From assembly GCF_001542625.1 (NCBI RefSeq), contig NZ_CP016279.1, positions 8,308,001 through 8,372,000 on the forward strand: DNA of 64,000 nucleotides, given 5' to 3'. Origin of the DNA: Streptomyces griseochromogenes (GTDB lineage Bacteria; Actinomycetota; Actinomycetes; Streptomycetales; Streptomycetaceae). Below, one piece after another: positions 9,780 to 20,501 of the stretch (positions within the stretch are counted from its first letter, which is position 1; every line of letters starts with the position of its first letter). Below the pieces are notes generated by a model. It saw only the letters and a list, made by a program, of their open reading frames with translations. It did not search any database and was not told the DNA's origin. The position numbers and the translations under genes are program-made.

Positions 9780-11284
9780 ACGGTGGTCTCCTCGTCGCCG
9801 GTACCACCTCCGACGCCGGCAAGAGCGTCGTGACGGCCGGGATCTGCCGGTGGCTGGTGCGCCAGGGCGTCAAGGTCGCGCCCTTCAAGGCGCAGAACAT
9901 GTCCCTGAACTCGTTCGTGACGCGCGAGGGCGCCGAGATCGGGCGGGCGCAGGCCATGCAGGCCCAGGCCTGTCGCGTCGAACCGACGGCGCTGATGAAC
10001 CCCGTGCTGCTCAAGCCGGGCGGCGAACAGAGCAGCCAGGTGGTGCTGCTGGGCAAGCCGGTGGGCGAGCTGAGCGCGCGCGGGTACCACGGAGGGCGCC
10101 GGCAACGGCTTCTGGGCACGGTCCTGGACTGTCTGGCCGAGTTGCGGGGCACGTATGACGCGGTGATCTGTGAGGGGGCCGGTTCGCCCGCGGAGATCAA
10201 TCTGCGGCGGACCGACATCGTGAACATGGGGATCGCGCGGAACGCGCGGCTGCCCGTGCTCGTCGTCGGCGACATCGACCGGGGCGGTGTCTTCGCCTCG
10301 TTCTTCGGCACGGTCGCCCTGCTCTCACCGGAGGACCAGGAACTGGTCGCCGGGTTCCTGGTGAACAAGTTCCGCGGGGATGTCAGCCTGCTGGAGCCGG
10401 GGCTGGACATGCTGCACGGGCTCACCGGACGGCACACCTACGGCGTGCTGCCGTTCCGGCACGGGCTCGGCATCGACGAGGAGGACGGGCTCCGGGTCTC
10501 CCTGCGCGGCACCGTCCGCGAGTCGGCCGTGGCTCCCCCCGTCGGCGAGGACGTGCTGCGGGTCGCCGTCTGCGCGGTCCCGCTCATGTCGAACTTCACG
10601 GACGTGGACGCCCTGGCCGCCGAACCGGGCGTCGTGGTGCGGTTCGTGGACCGGCCGGAGGAGCTGGCGGACGCCGATCTCGTGGTGATCCCGGGAACGC
10701 GCGGGACGGTACGGGCTCTGGAGTGGCTGCGCGAGCGGGGCCTGGCCGACGCGCTCGTCCGCAGGGCCGCCGAAGGCCGCCCTGTCCTCGGGGTCTGCGG
10801 CGGCTTCCAGATCCTCGGCGAGCACATCGAGGACGAGGTCGAGTCGCGCGCCGGCAGCGTCCCGGGACTCGGAGTGCTCCCGGTGCGGGTGCGGTTCGCC
10901 CGCGAGAAGACCCTCACCCGGCCGGTGGGGGAAGCCCTCGGCGAGCGCGTCGACGGGTACGAGATCCATCACGGGGTGGCCGAAGTGACCGGCGGGGAGC
11001 CCTTCCTGGACGGCTGCCGGGTCGGCCGGACCTGGGGCACCCACTGGCACGGCTCGCTGGAGTCGGACGGTTTCCGGCGGGCCTTCCTGCGCGAGGTGGC
11101 CGCCGCCGCGGGCCGCCGCTTCGTGCCGGCCCCCGACACCTCGTTCGCCGTGCTGCGCGAGGAGCAGCTCGACCGGCTCGGCGACCTGATCGAACAGCAC
11201 GCGGACACGGACGCGCTCTGGCGGCTCATCGAGTCGGGCGCGCCGCAAGGACTGCCTTTCATTCCACCGGGAGCGCCCGCATGA
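9776..11284 (+). CDS. cobQ: Cobyric acid synthase (CobQ/CbiP)
   Basis: The 502-residue glutamine-dependent amidase amidates side chains b, d, e and g of adenosylcobyrinic acid a,c-diamide. The N-terminal domain begins with the P-loop-like GTTSDAGKSVVTAG and contains APFKAQNMSLNS. The C-terminal class I-like glutaminase domain has the nucleophile Cys in GVCGGFQILG and the late histidine in THWHGSLE. The GTG start overlaps the cobD stop, which fits the family N-terminus; the upstream open frame to 8966 is not coding. The stop overlaps the cobN ATG (ATGA). Confidence 0.95.
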   Translation: MNGGLLVAGTTSDAGKSVVTAGICRWLVRQGVKVAPFKAQNMSLNSFVTREGAEIGRAQAMQAQACRVEPTALMNPVLLKPGGEQSSQVVLLGKPVGELSARGYHGGRRQRLLGTVLDCLAELRGTYDAVICEGAGSPAEINLRRTDIVNMGIARNARLPVLVVGDIDRGGVFASFFGTVALLSPEDQELVAGFLVNKFRGDVSLLEPGLDMLHGLTGRHTYGVLPFRHGLGIDEEDGLRVSLRGTVRESAVAPPVGEDVLRVAVCAVPLMSNFTDVDALAAEPGVVVRFVDRPEELADADLVVIPGTRGTVRALEWLRERGLADALVRRAAEGRPVLGVCGGFQILGEHIEDEVESRAGSVPGLGVLPVRVRFAREKTLTRPVGEALGERVDGYEIHHGVAEVTGGEPFLDGCRVGRTWGTHWHGSLESDGFRRAFLREVAAAAGRRFVPAPDTSFAVLREEQLDRLGDLIEQHADTDALWRLIESGAPQGLPFIPPGAPA

Positions 11285-14200
11285 GCACAGTGTTGTTGTT
11301 GTCGACCGCCGACACCGATCTGCTGGCGGCCCGGGCCTCCGGCGCCGCGTACCGGATCGGCAACCCGACCCGGGTGGACGTCGCGGAGGAGCTGCCGGGC
11401 CTGGTCGAGGGCGCCGGCATCGCCGTCGTACGGCTGCTGGGCGGCAAGCGCGCCTGGGAGGACGGGCTGGCCGCGCTCAGTGCCTCCGGGATCCCGACCG
11501 TGCTGCTGGGCGGCGAGGCCGTGCCGGACGCCGAGCTGATGGCCGAGTCGTCCGTGCCGGCGGGTGTCGTGGCCGAGGCGCTGAAGTACCTGGTCGAGGG
11601 CGGCTCCGCGAACCTGACCGAGCTGGCCCGGTTCCTGTCCGACACCGTGCTGCTGACCGGTGAGGGCTTCGAGGAGCCACGGAAGATGCCGGAGTACGGG
11701 GTGCACGGCGAGCGTGACCTCGTCGCGGGCCGCCCCACCGTCGGCGTGCTCTTCTACCGGGCCCACGAGCTGAGCGGCAACACCGCCTTCGTGGACACCC
11801 TGTGCGACGCGATCGAGGCGCACGGAGCCAACGCGCTTCCCGTGTACTGCGGTTCGCTGCGCGGCGCGGACGCCGGGCTGTACGAGATCCTCGGCCGGAC
11901 CGATGCCCTGGTCGCCACCGTCCTCGCCGCCGGCGGTACGCACGCCTCCGAGGCGTCGGCGGGCGGCGACGAGGAAGCCTGGGACATCGGAGCCCTCGCC
12001 GACCTGAACGTCCCCGTGCTGCAGGGTCTCTGCCTCACCTCCTCGCGGGCCGCCTGGGACGAGTCGGACGCCGCCCTCTCCCCCATGGACGCGGCGATGC
12101 AGGTCGCGATCCCGGAGTTCGACGGGCGGCTCGTCACCGTGCCGTTCTCCTTCAAGGAGCAGGGCCCGGACGAGGTCCCGGTGTATGTCGCCGATCCCGA
12201 GCGGGCCGGGCGCGTGGCCGGAATCGCCGTACGGCACGCCCGGCTCGGGCACAAGGCGAACGCCGACAAGCGGCTCGCGCTCGTCTTCACCGCCTACCCG
12301 ACCAAGCACTCGCGCGTCGGCAACGCGGTCGGCCTGGACACGCCCGCGTCGGCGGTGCGCGTCCTGGACGCCCTCAAGGAGGCGGGCTACGGCCTGACCG
12401 AATACCCCGCGGGCGGCGACGAGTTGATCCACCGGCTCATCGAGGCCGGCGGGCACGACGTCGAGTGGCTGACGGAGGACCAGCTGGCCGCCGCGCCCGC
12501 GCGCGTGCCGCTGGCCGACTACCGGGCCTGGTTCGACAGGCTCGACCCGGAGCTCAGGGACGCCATGCTGGAGGCGTGGGGCGAGCCGCCGGGCAGTCTG
12601 TACGTGGACGGCGACGACATCGTGCTCGCCGCCCTCCGGTTCGGGAACGTCGTCGTGATGATCCAGCCGCCGCGCGGCTTCGGCGAGAACCCGATCGCGA
12701 TCTACCACGACCCCGACATGCCGCCCTCGCACCACTACATGGCGGCCTACCGCTGGCTGGAGAACAGTTTCGGCGCGGACGCGATCGTGCACATGGGCAA
12801 GCACGGCACGATGGAGTGGCTGCCCGGCAAGGGTCTCGGCCTCTCCCGGGGCTGCGCGCCGGACGCCGTCCTCGGCGATCTCCCGCTGATCTACCCGTTC
12901 ATCGTCAACGACCCCGGCGAGGGTACCCAGGCCAAGCGGCGCGGGCACGCCACGGTGGTCGACCACCTCGTACCGCCGATGGCCCGTGCCGACACCTACG
13001 GCGACCTGGCCAAGCTGGAGCAGCTGCTGGACGAGTACGCGCTCGTCTCCGATCTGGACCCGGCGAAGGCCCCGGCCGTGCGGGCGCAGATCTGGACGCT
13101 GGTCAAGGCGGCCGAACTCCACCACGACCTGCACGTGGACGAGCAGCCGGAGGACGGCGACTTCGACGAGTTCGTCATGCACATCGACGGCTATCTGTGC
13201 GAGATCAAGGACGTGCAGATCCGCGACGGGCTGCACATCCTGGGCGGCGGGCCGGTCGGCGAGCCGCGGGTGAACCTGGTCCTCGCCGTGCTGCGCGCCT
13301 CGCAGGTGTGGGGCGGGCGGGCGAACGCGCTGCCGGGGCTGCGGGCCTCGCTGGCCGAGCACTTCGGGCTCGTGGAGAAGGAGTTGCTCGCCGAGCCGGG
13401 CGCGCCGGTGAAGGTGCCGGTCGAGCTGACGGATCTGGTCGAGGGCCCGTCCCGTACGGCCGCCGACGCGATCGATCTGCTGGAGCAGCTGTGCCGGCGG
13501 ATCGCGGAGGCCATGGAGGCCCGCGGCTGGGCGGTGGCCGAGAGCGCGCCGCTGGTCCGCGAGGTCCTGGGCGCCGAGCTCCGGGACGCGGTCGCCGTGC
13601 TGGAGTTCGCCTGCACGGAGGTGGTCCCGCGGCTCGCCCGCACGACCGACGAGATCGGCCACATCCTGCGCGCGCTGGACGGCGGTTACGTCCCGGCGGG
13701 CCCGTCCGGATCGCCGACCCGCGGTCTGGTCAACGTCCTGCCGACCGGTCGCAACTTCTACTCGGTCGACCCCAAGGCCATCCCCTCCCGGCTGAGCTGG
13801 GAGGTCGGCCAGTCGCTCGCCGACTCGCTGGTGCAGCGGTATCTGCAGGACACCGGGGAGTACCCGAAGTCCGTCGGCCTCACGGTGTGGGGCACGTCGG
13901 CGATGCGCACCCAGGGCGACGACATCGCCGAGATCCTGGCGCTGCTGGGCTGCCGCCCGGTCTGGGACGAGGCCTCGCGCCGGGTGACAGGGTTCGAGGT
14001 GATTCCCCCGGCGGAGCTGGGCCGGCCGCGCATCGACGTCACGGTCCGTATCTCCGGCTTCTTCCGGGACGCGTTCCCGCATGTGGTCGGGCTGATCGAC
14101 GACGCGGTGCGGGCGGTGGCCGAGCTGGACGAGCCCGGCGAGCAGAACTTCGTGAAGGCGCACGCCGACGAGGACACCGCCGGGCACGGCGACCGGCGGC

Positions 14201-14934
14201 GGGCCACGGCCCGTATCTTCGGCTCCAAGCCGGGGGCCTACGGCGCCGGTCTGCTGCCGCTGATCGACGCCCGCAACTGGCGCTCCGACGCCGATCTCGC
14301 CGAGGTGTACGCGGTGTGGGGCGGTTACGCGTACGGGCGCGGACTCGACGGGCGGGCGGCGCGCGGGGACATGGAGACCGCGTTCAAACGGATCGCGGTC
14401 GCCGCGAAGAACGTCGACACCCGCGAGCACGACCTCGTCGACGCCGACGACTACTTCCAGTACCACGGCGGCATGGTCGCCATGGTCCGCCATCTGACCG
14501 GCGCCAACCCCGAGGCCTACGTGGGTGACAGCGCCGTACCCGACCAGGTGAGGACCCGCACGCTCGGCGAGGAGACCCACCGCGTCTTCCGCGCCCGCGT
14601 GGTCAACCCGCGCTGGATGGCGGCCATGCGCCGGCACGGCTACAAGGGCGCCTTCGAGATGGCGGCGACCGTGGACTACCTCTTCGGCTACGACGCCACG
14701 GCGGGCGTGGTCGACGACTGGATGTACGAGAAGCTCAGCGCCGAGTACGTCTTCGACCCGGAGAACCGGGACTTCATGAAGAAGTCCAATCCGTGGGCGC
14801 TGCGCGGGATCACCGAGCGGCTGCTGGAGGCGGCGGACCGCGGGCTGTGGGCCGAGCCGGACGCGGACACGCTGGAGCGGCTGCGCGCCACCTATCTGGA
14901 GCTGGAAGGCGACTTGGAGGGCGAGGAGAAGTGA
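11281..14934 (+). CDS. cobN: Cobaltochelatase large subunit CobN
   Basis: A 1217-residue protein of the CobN/BchH family, the substrate-binding subunit of ATP-dependent cobalt insertion into hydrogenobyrinic acid a,c-diamide. The family core [17 protein letters not shown] lies near residue 503, and '[20 protein letters not shown]' lies near residue 815. The length is typical for actinobacterial CobN. The ATG start overlaps the cobQ stop and the stop overlaps the GTG of the ChlI/D-like subunit, so the two chelatase genes are translationally coupled. In the same cluster CbiX offers a second, early cobalt insertion route; see findings. Confidence 0.95.
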   Translation: MSTVLLLSTADTDLLAARASGAAYRIGNPTRVDVAEELPGLVEGAGIAVVRLLGGKRAWEDGLAALSASGIPTVLLGGEAVPDAELMAESSVPAGVVAEALKYLVEGGSANLTELARFLSDTVLLTGEGFEEPRKMPEYGVHGERDLVAGRPTVGVLFYRAHELSGNTAFVDTLCDAIEAHGANALPVYCGSLRGADAGLYEILGRTDALVATVLAAGGTHASEASAGGDEEAWDIGALADLNVPVLQGLCLTSSRAAWDESDAALSPMDAAMQVAIPEFDGRLVTVPFSFKEQGPDEVPVYVADPERAGRVAGIAVRHARLGHKANADKRLALVFTAYPTKHSRVGNAVGLDTPASAVRVLDALKEAGYGLTEYPAGGDELIHRLIEAGGHDVEWLTEDQLAAAPARVPLADYRAWFDRLDPELRDAMLEAWGEPPGSLYVDGDDIVLAALRFGNVVVMIQPPRGFGENPIAIYHDPDMPPSHHYMAAYRWLENSFGADAIVHMGKHGTMEWLPGKGLGLSRGCAPDAVLGDLPLIYPFIVNDPGEGTQAKRRGHATVVDHLVPPMARADTYGDLAKLEQLLDEYALVSDLDPAKAPAVRAQIWTLVKAAELHHDLHVDEQPEDGDFDEFVMHIDGYLCEIKDVQIRDGLHILGGGPVGEPRVNLVLAVLRASQVWGGRANALPGLRASLAEHFGLVEKELLAEPGAPVKVPVELTDLVEGPSRTAADAIDLLEQLCRRIAEAMEARGWAVAESAPLVREVLGAELRDAVAVLEFACTEVVPRLARTTDEIGHILRALDGGYVPAGPSGSPTRGLVNVLPTGRNFYSVDPKAIPSRLSWEVGQSLADSLVQRYLQDTGEYPKSVGLTVWGTSAMRTQGDDIAEILALLGCRPVWDEASRRVTGFEVIPPAELGRPRIDVTVRISGFFRDAFPHVVGLIDDAVRAVAELDEPGEQNFVKAHADEDTAGHGDRRRATARIFGSKPGAYGAGLLPLIDARNWRSDADLAEVYAVWGGYAYGRGLDGRAARGDMETAFKRIAVAAKNVDTREHDLVDADDYFQYHGGMVAMVRHLTGANPEAYVGDSAVPDQVRTRTLGEETHRVFRARVVNPRWMAAMRRHGYKGAFEMAATVDYLFGYDATAGVVDDWMYEKLSAEYVFDPENRDFMKKSNPWALRGITERLLEAADRGLWAEPDADTLERLRATYLELEGDLEGEEK

Positions 14935-16934
14935 GTACCCCGTTTCCGTTCACGGCCGTCGTCGGCCAGGACGACCTGCGGCTCGCGCTGTTGCTGAACG
15001 CCGTGTCGCCGGCGGTCGGCGGTGTGCTGGTGCGCGGCGAGAAGGGCACGGCCAAGTCGACGGCGGTGCGGGCCCTTTCGGCACTGCTGCCTGAGGTGTC
15101 CGTGGTCCCCGGGTGCCGCTTCTCCTGTGATCCGGCCGCGCCGGACCCGTCCTGCCCGGACGGGCCGCACGAGACCGGTGCCGGTGCGCCGCGGCCCGCG
15201 CGGATGGTCGAGCTGCCGGTCGGCGCCTCCGAGGACCGGCTGGTGGGCGCACTCGACATCGAGCGGGCGCTCGCCGAGGGCGTGAAGGCGTTCGAGCCGG
15301 GCCTGCTGGCCGACGCGCACCGCGGGATCCTGTACGTGGACGAGGTCAACCTCCTCCACGACCACCTGGTCGACCTGCTGCTGGACGCGGCGGCCATGGG
15401 CGCGTCCTACGTCGAGCGCGAGGGTGTCTCGGTACGGCACGCGGCCCGCTTCCTGCTCGTCGGCACCATGAACCCGGAGGAGGGCGAGCTGCGGCCGCAG
15501 CTGCTCGACCGGTTCGGGCTGACCGTGGAGGTCGCGGCCTCGCGGGAGCCCGACCAGCGGGTGGAGGTCGTGCGGCGCCGGCTGGCCTACGACGACGACC
15601 CGGCCGGGTTCGCCGCACGGTGGGCCGACGACGAGGCCGCCGTACGCGGGCGGATCGTGGCGGCGCGGGAGCTGCTGCCACAGGTGCGGCTGGGCGACGG
15701 GGCGCTGCGGCAGATCGCGGCGACCTGCGCGGCCTTCGAGGTGGACGGCATGCGCGCCGACATCGTGATGGCGCGAACGGCGACCGCGCTGGCCGCGTGG
15801 GCCGGGCGGACGGACGTGCTCGCCGAGGACGTCCGGCAGGCCGCGCTGCTCGCGCTGCCGCACCGGCGGCGCAGGAACCCGTTCGACGCGCCGGGGCTCG
15901 ACGAGGACAGGCTCGACGAGACGCTGGAGCAGTTCTCCGGGGACGACGCGGACGGCGACGAGGATCCCGACCCGGACGGGCCCGGAGGCGGCGGTGGGCA
16001 GCCGGCGCCCGACAGCGGCCCGCAGAGCGACGGCGGCAGCGGCGCGCGGCCCGAGACCGGCGAGGGCGGCGAGCCGCAGGCCTCCGGGGCGCGGGAGCAG
16101 TCGCCCGTACGGGCGGCCGAACCGTTCCGTACCAAGGTGCTGAGCGTGCCCGGGCTCGGCGAGGGTGCCGCCGGGCGGCGCTCGCGGGCGCGGACCGAGC
16201 ACGGGCGGACGACCGGGGCCCGGCGGCCCCGGGGCACGCTGACCAAGCTGCATCTGGCGGCGACCGTGCGGGCCGCCGCCCCGCACCAGCGGGCGCGCGG
16301 GCGGTCCGGGCCGGGTCTTGTGCTGCGCCGGGACGATCTGCGGCAGGCGACGCGGGAGGGGCGCGAGGGCAACCTCGTGCTGTTCGTGGTCGACGCCTCC
16401 GGGTCGATGGCGGCGCGGCAGCGGATGAGCGCCGTGAAGGGTGCCGTGCTGTCCCTGCTGCTCGACGCCTACCAGCGGCGGGACAAGGTGGGGCTCGTGA
16501 CCTTCCGGGGCGCCTCGGCCGATGTCGCCCTGCCGCCGACCTCCTCCGTGGACGCGGCGGCCGCCCGCCTCGAATCGCTGCCGACGGGCGGCCGTACCCC
16601 GCTCGCGGCCGGGCTGCTCAAGGCGCACGAGGTGCTGCGGGTGGAGCGGCTGCGCGATCCGGCGCGCCGGGCACTGGTCGTGGTGGTGACCGACGGGCGG
16701 GCCACCGGCGGCCCGGAACCGGTCGCGCTGGCCGGGCGTGCGGCGCGGCTGTTCGCCGCCGAGGGTGTCGCCTCGGTCGTCGTGGACTGCGAGTCGGGGC
16801 CGGTGCGGCTCGGGCTCGCCGGGCAGCTCGCGGGTGAGCTGGGCGGTACGGCCGTCACGCTGGACGAGTTGCGGGCCGACTCGATCGCCGGTCTGGTCAG
16901 GGACGTGCAGGGGACTTCTAGGAGGGTCGCGTAA
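14931..16934 (+). CDS. Cobaltochelatase ATPase subunit: ChlI-ChlD-type fusion with VWA domain
   Basis: A 667-residue protein. The N-terminal AAA+ ATPase has Walker [11 protein letters not shown] (residues 30-39) and Walker [11 protein letters not shown] (about 134). An acidic then Gly/Pro/Ser-rich linker runs from roughly 330 to 410. The C-terminal von Willebrand A domain has the MIDAS motif DASGSM near residue 487. This is the layout of fused magnesium-chelatase I and D subunits that serve as the CobS/CobT equivalent in actinobacteria. Overlaps with cobN upstream (GTGA) and cobO downstream (TAATG) indicate one complex and one operon. Confidence 0.93.
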   Translation: MSTPFPFTAVVGQDDLRLALLLNAVSPAVGGVLVRGEKGTAKSTAVRALSALLPEVSVVPGCRFSCDPAAPDPSCPDGPHETGAGAPRPARMVELPVGASEDRLVGALDIERALAEGVKAFEPGLLADAHRGILYVDEVNLLHDHLVDLLLDAAAMGASYVEREGVSVRHAARFLLVGTMNPEEGELRPQLLDRFGLTVEVAASREPDQRVEVVRRRLAYDDDPAGFAARWADDEAAVRGRIVAARELLPQVRLGDGALRQIAATCAAFEVDGMRADIVMARTATALAAWAGRTDVLAEDVRQAALLALPHRRRRNPFDAPGLDEDRLDETLEQFSGDDADGDEDPDPDGPGGGGGQPAPDSGPQSDGGSGARPETGEGGEPQASGAREQSPVRAAEPFRTKVLSVPGLGEGAAGRRSRARTEHGRTTGARRPRGTLTKLHLAATVRAAAPHQRARGRSGPGLVLRRDDLRQATREGREGNLVLFVVDASGSMAARQRMSAVKGAVLSLLLDAYQRRDKVGLVTFRGASADVALPPTSSVDAAAARLESLPTGGRTPLAAGLLKAHEVLRVERLRDPARRALVVVVTDGRATGGPEPVALAGRAARLFAAEGVASVVVDCESGPVRLGLAGQLAGELGGTAVTLDELRADSIAGLVRDVQGTSRRVA

Positions 16935-17533
16935 TGCCGCAGGGACAGCCGAGTGTGGTTCCGGACGACGGGCTGACGACCCGGCAGCGGCGCAACAGGC
17001 CGCTGGTCGTCGTCCACACGGGCATCGGCAAGGGCAAGTCGACGGCCGCGTTCGGGCTTGCGCTGCGCGCCTGGAACCAGGGCTGGCCGATCGGGGTGTT
17101 CCAGTTCGTCAAGTCGGCGAAGTGGAAGGTCGGCGAGGAGAACGCGCTGCGCGTGCTCGGCGCCTCCGGCGAGGGCGGGACCGTCGACTGGCACAAGATG
17201 GGCGAGGGCTGGTCCTGGGTCCAGCGGGACGCCCAGATGGACAACGAAGAGAAGGCCCGGGAGGGCTGGGAGCAGGTCAAGCGGGATCTGGCGGCCGAGA
17301 CGTACCGGCTGTACGTGCTGGACGAGTTCGCGTACCCGATGCACTGGGGGTGGGTGGACACGGACGAGGTCGTGGAGGTGCTGCGCGACCGGCCCGGTAC
17401 GCAGCATGTGGTGATCACCGGGCGGAACGCGCCCGGGAAGCTGGTGGACTTCGCGGATCTGGTGACCGACATGTCCAAGGTCAAGCACCCCATGGACGCG
17501 GGGCAGAAGGGCCAGAAGGGCATCGAGTGGTGA
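16934..17533 (+). CDS. cobO: Cob(I)yrinic acid a,c-diamide adenosyltransferase (CobO/BtuR type)
   Basis: The 199-residue enzyme transfers the adenosyl group from ATP to the reduced corrinoid. The P-loop GIGKGKSTAAFG lies at about residues 37-48, and LYVLDEFAY and HVVITGRNAP are typical family blocks. Its ATG overlaps the TAA of the chelatase subunit, and its stop overlaps the GTG of cobB. This is the CobA/CobO structural family, not the PduO type. Confidence 0.95.
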   Translation: MPQGQPSVVPDDGLTTRQRRNRPLVVVHTGIGKGKSTAAFGLALRAWNQGWPIGVFQFVKSAKWKVGEENALRVLGASGEGGTVDWHKMGEGWSWVQRDAQMDNEEKAREGWEQVKRDLAAETYRLYVLDEFAYPMHWGWVDTDEVVEVLRDRPGTQHVVITGRNAPGKLVDFADLVTDMSKVKHPMDAGQKGQKGIEW

Positions 17534-18891
17534 GTGCCGTTCCCCGGCTGGTCATCGCCGCGCCGTCGTCCGGCAGCGGCAAGACCACCGTCGCCACGGG
17601 GCTGATGGCCGCGTTCGCCGCGCGGGGGCTCGCCGTGTCCCCGCACAAGGTCGGGCCCGACTACATCGATCCCGGGTATCACGCGCTCGCGACCGGGCGG
17701 GTGGGCCGCAACCTGGACGCGTACCTGTGCGGCCCCGAGCTGGTCGCTCCGCTGTTCCTGCACGGGGCGCGGGGCTGCGATCTCGCCGTCGTCGAGGGTG
17801 TGATGGGGCTGTACGACGGGGCCGCGGGCGAGGGGGAACTCGCGTCCACGGCCCATGTCGCCAAGCTGCTGCGGGCGCCGGTGGTACTGGTCGTGGACGC
17901 GTCGTCGCAGTCGCGGTCGGTGGCGGCGCTGGTGCACGGGTTCGCTTCCTGGGATCCGGAGGTGCGGCTCGGGGGCGTGATCCTGAACAAGGTGGGGTCG
18001 GACCGGCACGAGTCGCTGCTGCGGGAGGCGCTGGATTCCTCCGGGGTGCCTGTGCTGGGTGTTCTGCGGCGGGTGCCTCAGATGGACACGCCTTCTCGGC
18101 ATCTGGGGCTGGTGCCGGTCACCGAGCGGCGCTCCGCCGCGGTCGACTCCGTCGGGGCCATGGCAGCGCAGGTGGCTCAGGGGTGTGACCTGGGCGCACT
18201 GGAAGCACTCGCGCGCAGTGCCGGTGCCCTCCCAGGGGGCTTCGCCCCCTGGACCCCCGCTGGGCCGGACCGGCAACCGACGCCCGGCCCACCGGTGGTG
18301 GCCGTCGCCGGCGGGCCCGCCTTCACCTTCTCCTACGCCGAGCACACCGAGCTGCTCACCGCCGCCGGTGCCGAAGTGGTCACCTTCGATCCGCTTCGGG
18401 ACGAGCAACTGCCCGAAGGGACGGCCGGGTTGGTCATCGGGGGCGGTTTCCCCGAGGTGTACGCCGCCGAGCTGTCCGGCAACGAGCCGCTGCGCAAGGC
18501 GATCACCGAGCTGGCGCTCGGCGGTGCGCCCGTCGCCGCCGAGTGCGCCGGGCTGCTCTACCTCTGCCGGGAGCTGGACGGCCGGCCCATGTGCGGCGTG
18601 CTGGACGCGACCGCGCGGATGACGGAACGGCTCACCCTGGGCTACCGGGACGCGGTGGCCGTCGGGGACAGTGTGCTGGCCGTCGCGGGGACGCGGATGC
18701 GGGGGCACGAGTTCCACCGCACGGTCGTCGAGCCCGGCGCCGGCGCGGCTCCCGCCTGGGGCGTGCGGACCCCGGTGCGGCGGGTCGAAGGTTTTGTGCA
18801 GCAAGGTGTGCACGCGAGTTATCTGCACACGCACTGGGCGTCCGAGCCCGGTGTGGCCCGTCGGTTCGTGGAGAGGTGCCGGACGTCATGA
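17530..18891 (+). CDS. cobB: Cobyrinic (or hydrogenobyrinic) acid a,c-diamide synthase (CobB/CbiA)
   Basis: A 453-residue glutamine amidotransferase that amidates the a and c side chains. The N-terminal ATPase domain has APSSGSGKTTVATGL (residues 8-22) and PHKVGPDYIDPGYH. The C-terminal glutaminase domain has its nucleophile in AAECAGLLYLC and a late HTHW. The linker between the domains (about residues 230-256) is Pro/Gly-rich and is encoded partly by a perfect hairpin, GGGGG-CTTCG-CCCCC type, that resembles a dispersed Streptomyces repeat; the reading frame is kept. The GTG start overlaps the cobO stop. Confidence 0.94.
   Translation: MSAVPRLVIAAPSSGSGKTTVATGLMAAFAARGLAVSPHKVGPDYIDPGYHALATGRVGRNLDAYLCGPELVAPLFLHGARGCDLAVVEGVMGLYDGAAGEGELASTAHVAKLLRAPVVLVVDASSQSRSVAALVHGFASWDPEVRLGGVILNKVGSDRHESLLREALDSSGVPVLGVLRRVPQMDTPSRHLGLVPVTERRSAAVDSVGAMAAQVAQGCDLGALEALARSAGALPGGFAPWTPAGPDRQPTPGPPVVAVAGGPAFTFSYAEHTELLTAAGAEVVTFDPLRDEQLPEGTAGLVIGGGFPEVYAAELSGNEPLRKAITELALGGAPVAAECAGLLYLCRELDGRPMCGVLDATARMTERLTLGYRDAVAVGDSVLAVAGTRMRGHEFHRTVVEPGAGAAPAWGVRTPVRRVEGFVQQGVHASYLHTHWASEPGVARRFVERCRTS
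18232..18252. repeat. GC-rich hairpin repeat inside cobB
   Basis: CCAGGGGG (18232-18239) and CCCCCTGG (18245-18252) form a perfect 8-bp stem around CTTCG. It falls in codons for the interdomain linker of CobB and reads PGGFAPW in frame. From memory, hairpins of this form recur in Streptomyces intergenic DNA. Confidence 0.55.
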
Positions 18892-19637
18892 GCAGCAGGC
18901 TGATCGGTGTCGGGGTCGGTCCCGGTGACCCGGAGCTGGTGACCGTCAAGGGGGTCGACGCGCTGCGCGCGGCCGACGTCGTCGTCGTACCCGTGATGGC
19001 CGCGTCCGATGGAACGGATGGCGGCGAACGGGGGCGGGCCGAGGCGACCGTGTTGCACTACGTGCCCGAGGACAAGGTCGTCCGGGTGGTGTTCGCGCTG
19101 AACGAGCGGACCGACCGGGCGCGCCGGGAGGCCGCCTGGGACGCGGCGGGCGAGCGGGTCGCCGGGCTGCTGCGCGCGCACGGGTCCGTCGCCTTCGCCA
19201 CCATCGGGGATCCAAACGTGTACTCGACGTTCACGTATCTCGCGCAGACGATCACGGAGCTGGTGCCGGGTGCCGTGGTGGAGACGGTGCCCGGGATCAC
19301 CGCCATGCAGGACCTGGCCGCCCGGTCGGGGGCGGTACTCACGGAGGGTACCGAGCCGTTGACGCTGGTGCCGGTGACGGCGGGCTCGCAGGTGCTCAAG
19401 GAGGCGCTGGCCGGGCCGGGGACCGTCGTGGCGTACAAGTTCGGGCGGCAGGCCGCCGAGGTCGCCGAGGCGCTGCGGGAGACCGGGCGGATCGGGGACG
19501 CCGTGTGGGGGTCGGCGCTCGGGCTGCCGGAGGAGTCGGTGCGGCCGGCCGCCGAGTGGGACGGGGAGCCGCTGCCCTACCTCTCGACGCTGATCGCGCC
19601 GCCGCGGCGCGACGGCGGGCGGGGCGGGAAGCTGTGA
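18888..19637 (+). CDS. cobI: Precorrin-2 C20-methyltransferase (CobI/CbiL)
   Basis: A 249-residue S-adenosylmethionine tetrapyrrole methylase. The N-terminal LIGVGVGPGDPELVTVKG and the VPGITAMQDLAAR block match the CobI/CbiL subgroup. It methylates precorrin-2 or cobalt-precorrin-2 at C20; which depends on whether cobalt is already inserted. The ATG overlaps the cobB stop. It is the last gene of the first co-directional block; the next gene lies on the opposite strand. Confidence 0.92.
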   Translation: MSSRLIGVGVGPGDPELVTVKGVDALRAADVVVVPVMAASDGTDGGERGRAEATVLHYVPEDKVVRVVFALNERTDRARREAAWDAAGERVAGLLRAHGSVAFATIGDPNVYSTFTYLAQTITELVPGAVVETVPGITAMQDLAARSGAVLTEGTEPLTLVPVTAGSQVLKEALAGPGTVVAYKFGRQAAEVAEALRETGRIGDAVWGSALGLPEESVRPAAEWDGEPLPYLSTLIAPPRRDGGRGGKL

Positions 19638-19651
19638 GGCGGCCGGTGCGG

Positions 19652-20383
19652 TCAGCCGCCGGAGATGCCGACCACCAGCCAGATGAAGGCCGCGCCCGCC
19701 ACCGTGCACAGCAGGGTGGAGCGGGCCGGGTGCTCGTGGTGGGCCTCGGGCAGGATCTCGGCGGCGGCGAGGTAGAGCAGTACGCCGCCGAAGAGGCCGA
19801 GATAGCCGCCGAGCACCGGTTCCGGGATGTGGAAGAAGGCGGTCGACAGGGCGCCCACGAGGGGTGCGCAGGCGTCCGCCACGAGCATGCATATCGCCCG
19901 GCGGCGCGCGTTGCCGTACAGGCTCGTGATGGTGAAGGTGTTGAAGCCGTCGGCGAAGTCGTGCGCGATCACGGCGAGCGCGACGGAGGTGCCCATGCCG
20001 CCGCCCACCTGGAAGGCCGCGCCTATCGCCACGCCGTCCATGGCGCTGTGGCCGACCATCGCGGCGGCCGCCGTGAGGCCCACCTCGGGCGCCCGGTGGT
20101 TGTGCTCGGCGCCGCCGTGGGCCGCCTGGCGCACGGCCAGGGTGCGTTCCACCAGATGGGCCAGCAGGAAACCGGCCACGAACAGCAGCAGGGCCGTGGG
20201 TACGCCGAAGACCTCGCGGCTCGCCGCGCGCAGTGCCTCGGGCAGCAGGTCCAGGCCGACCACGCCCAGCATCAGGCCGCCGGCCAGTCCGAGGACGAGA
20301 TGGCGACGGTCGGTCACGCGCTGTGCCGTCCAGCCGCCGGCCAGCGTCATCAGGAACGCGCCGAGCGCGACAAAGACCGCCAT
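19652..20383 (-). CDS. ZIP family metal transporter
   Basis: The 243-residue protein has about eight hydrophobic helices and the ZIP metal-pathway motifs in helices IV and V: MVGHSAMDGVAIG and AVIAHDFADGFNTF. Lys- and His-bearing loop sequence HGGAEHNH lies between helices III and IV. ZIP proteins move divalent metals into the cytoplasm. It sits within the cob cluster on the opposite strand, facing cobI tail to tail and cobM head to head, so cobalt uptake or homeostasis is a reasonable guess but unproven. Confidence 0.85.
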   Translation of the reverse strand: MAVFVALGAFLMTLAGGWTAQRVTDRRHLVLGLAGGLMLGVVGLDLLPEALRAASREVFGVPTALLLFVAGFLLAHLVERTLAVRQAAHGGAEHNHRAPEVGLTAAAAMVGHSAMDGVAIGAAFQVGGGMGTSVALAVIAHDFADGFNTFTITSLYGNARRRAICMLVADACAPLVGALSTAFFHIPEPVLGGYLGLFGGVLLYLAAAEILPEAHHEHPARSTLLCTVAGAAFIWLVVGISGG

Positions 20384-20501
20384 AGGCCCTTGCTATCCGA
20401 TGGAAGCGCCTTCGCGCACATCCGCGGCCACGCCGACCGCCCCAGACCGTGACATTCCACCCGCTTACGCCTTGCGTTTCCGTATGAGAGGACCCCTTCC
20501 C

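Noticed and set aside
20384..20501. Possible second cobalamin riboswitch before cobM
   Set aside because: No B12 box or GCCACTG-type core is present; the gap is also too short for a full aptamer plus promoter.
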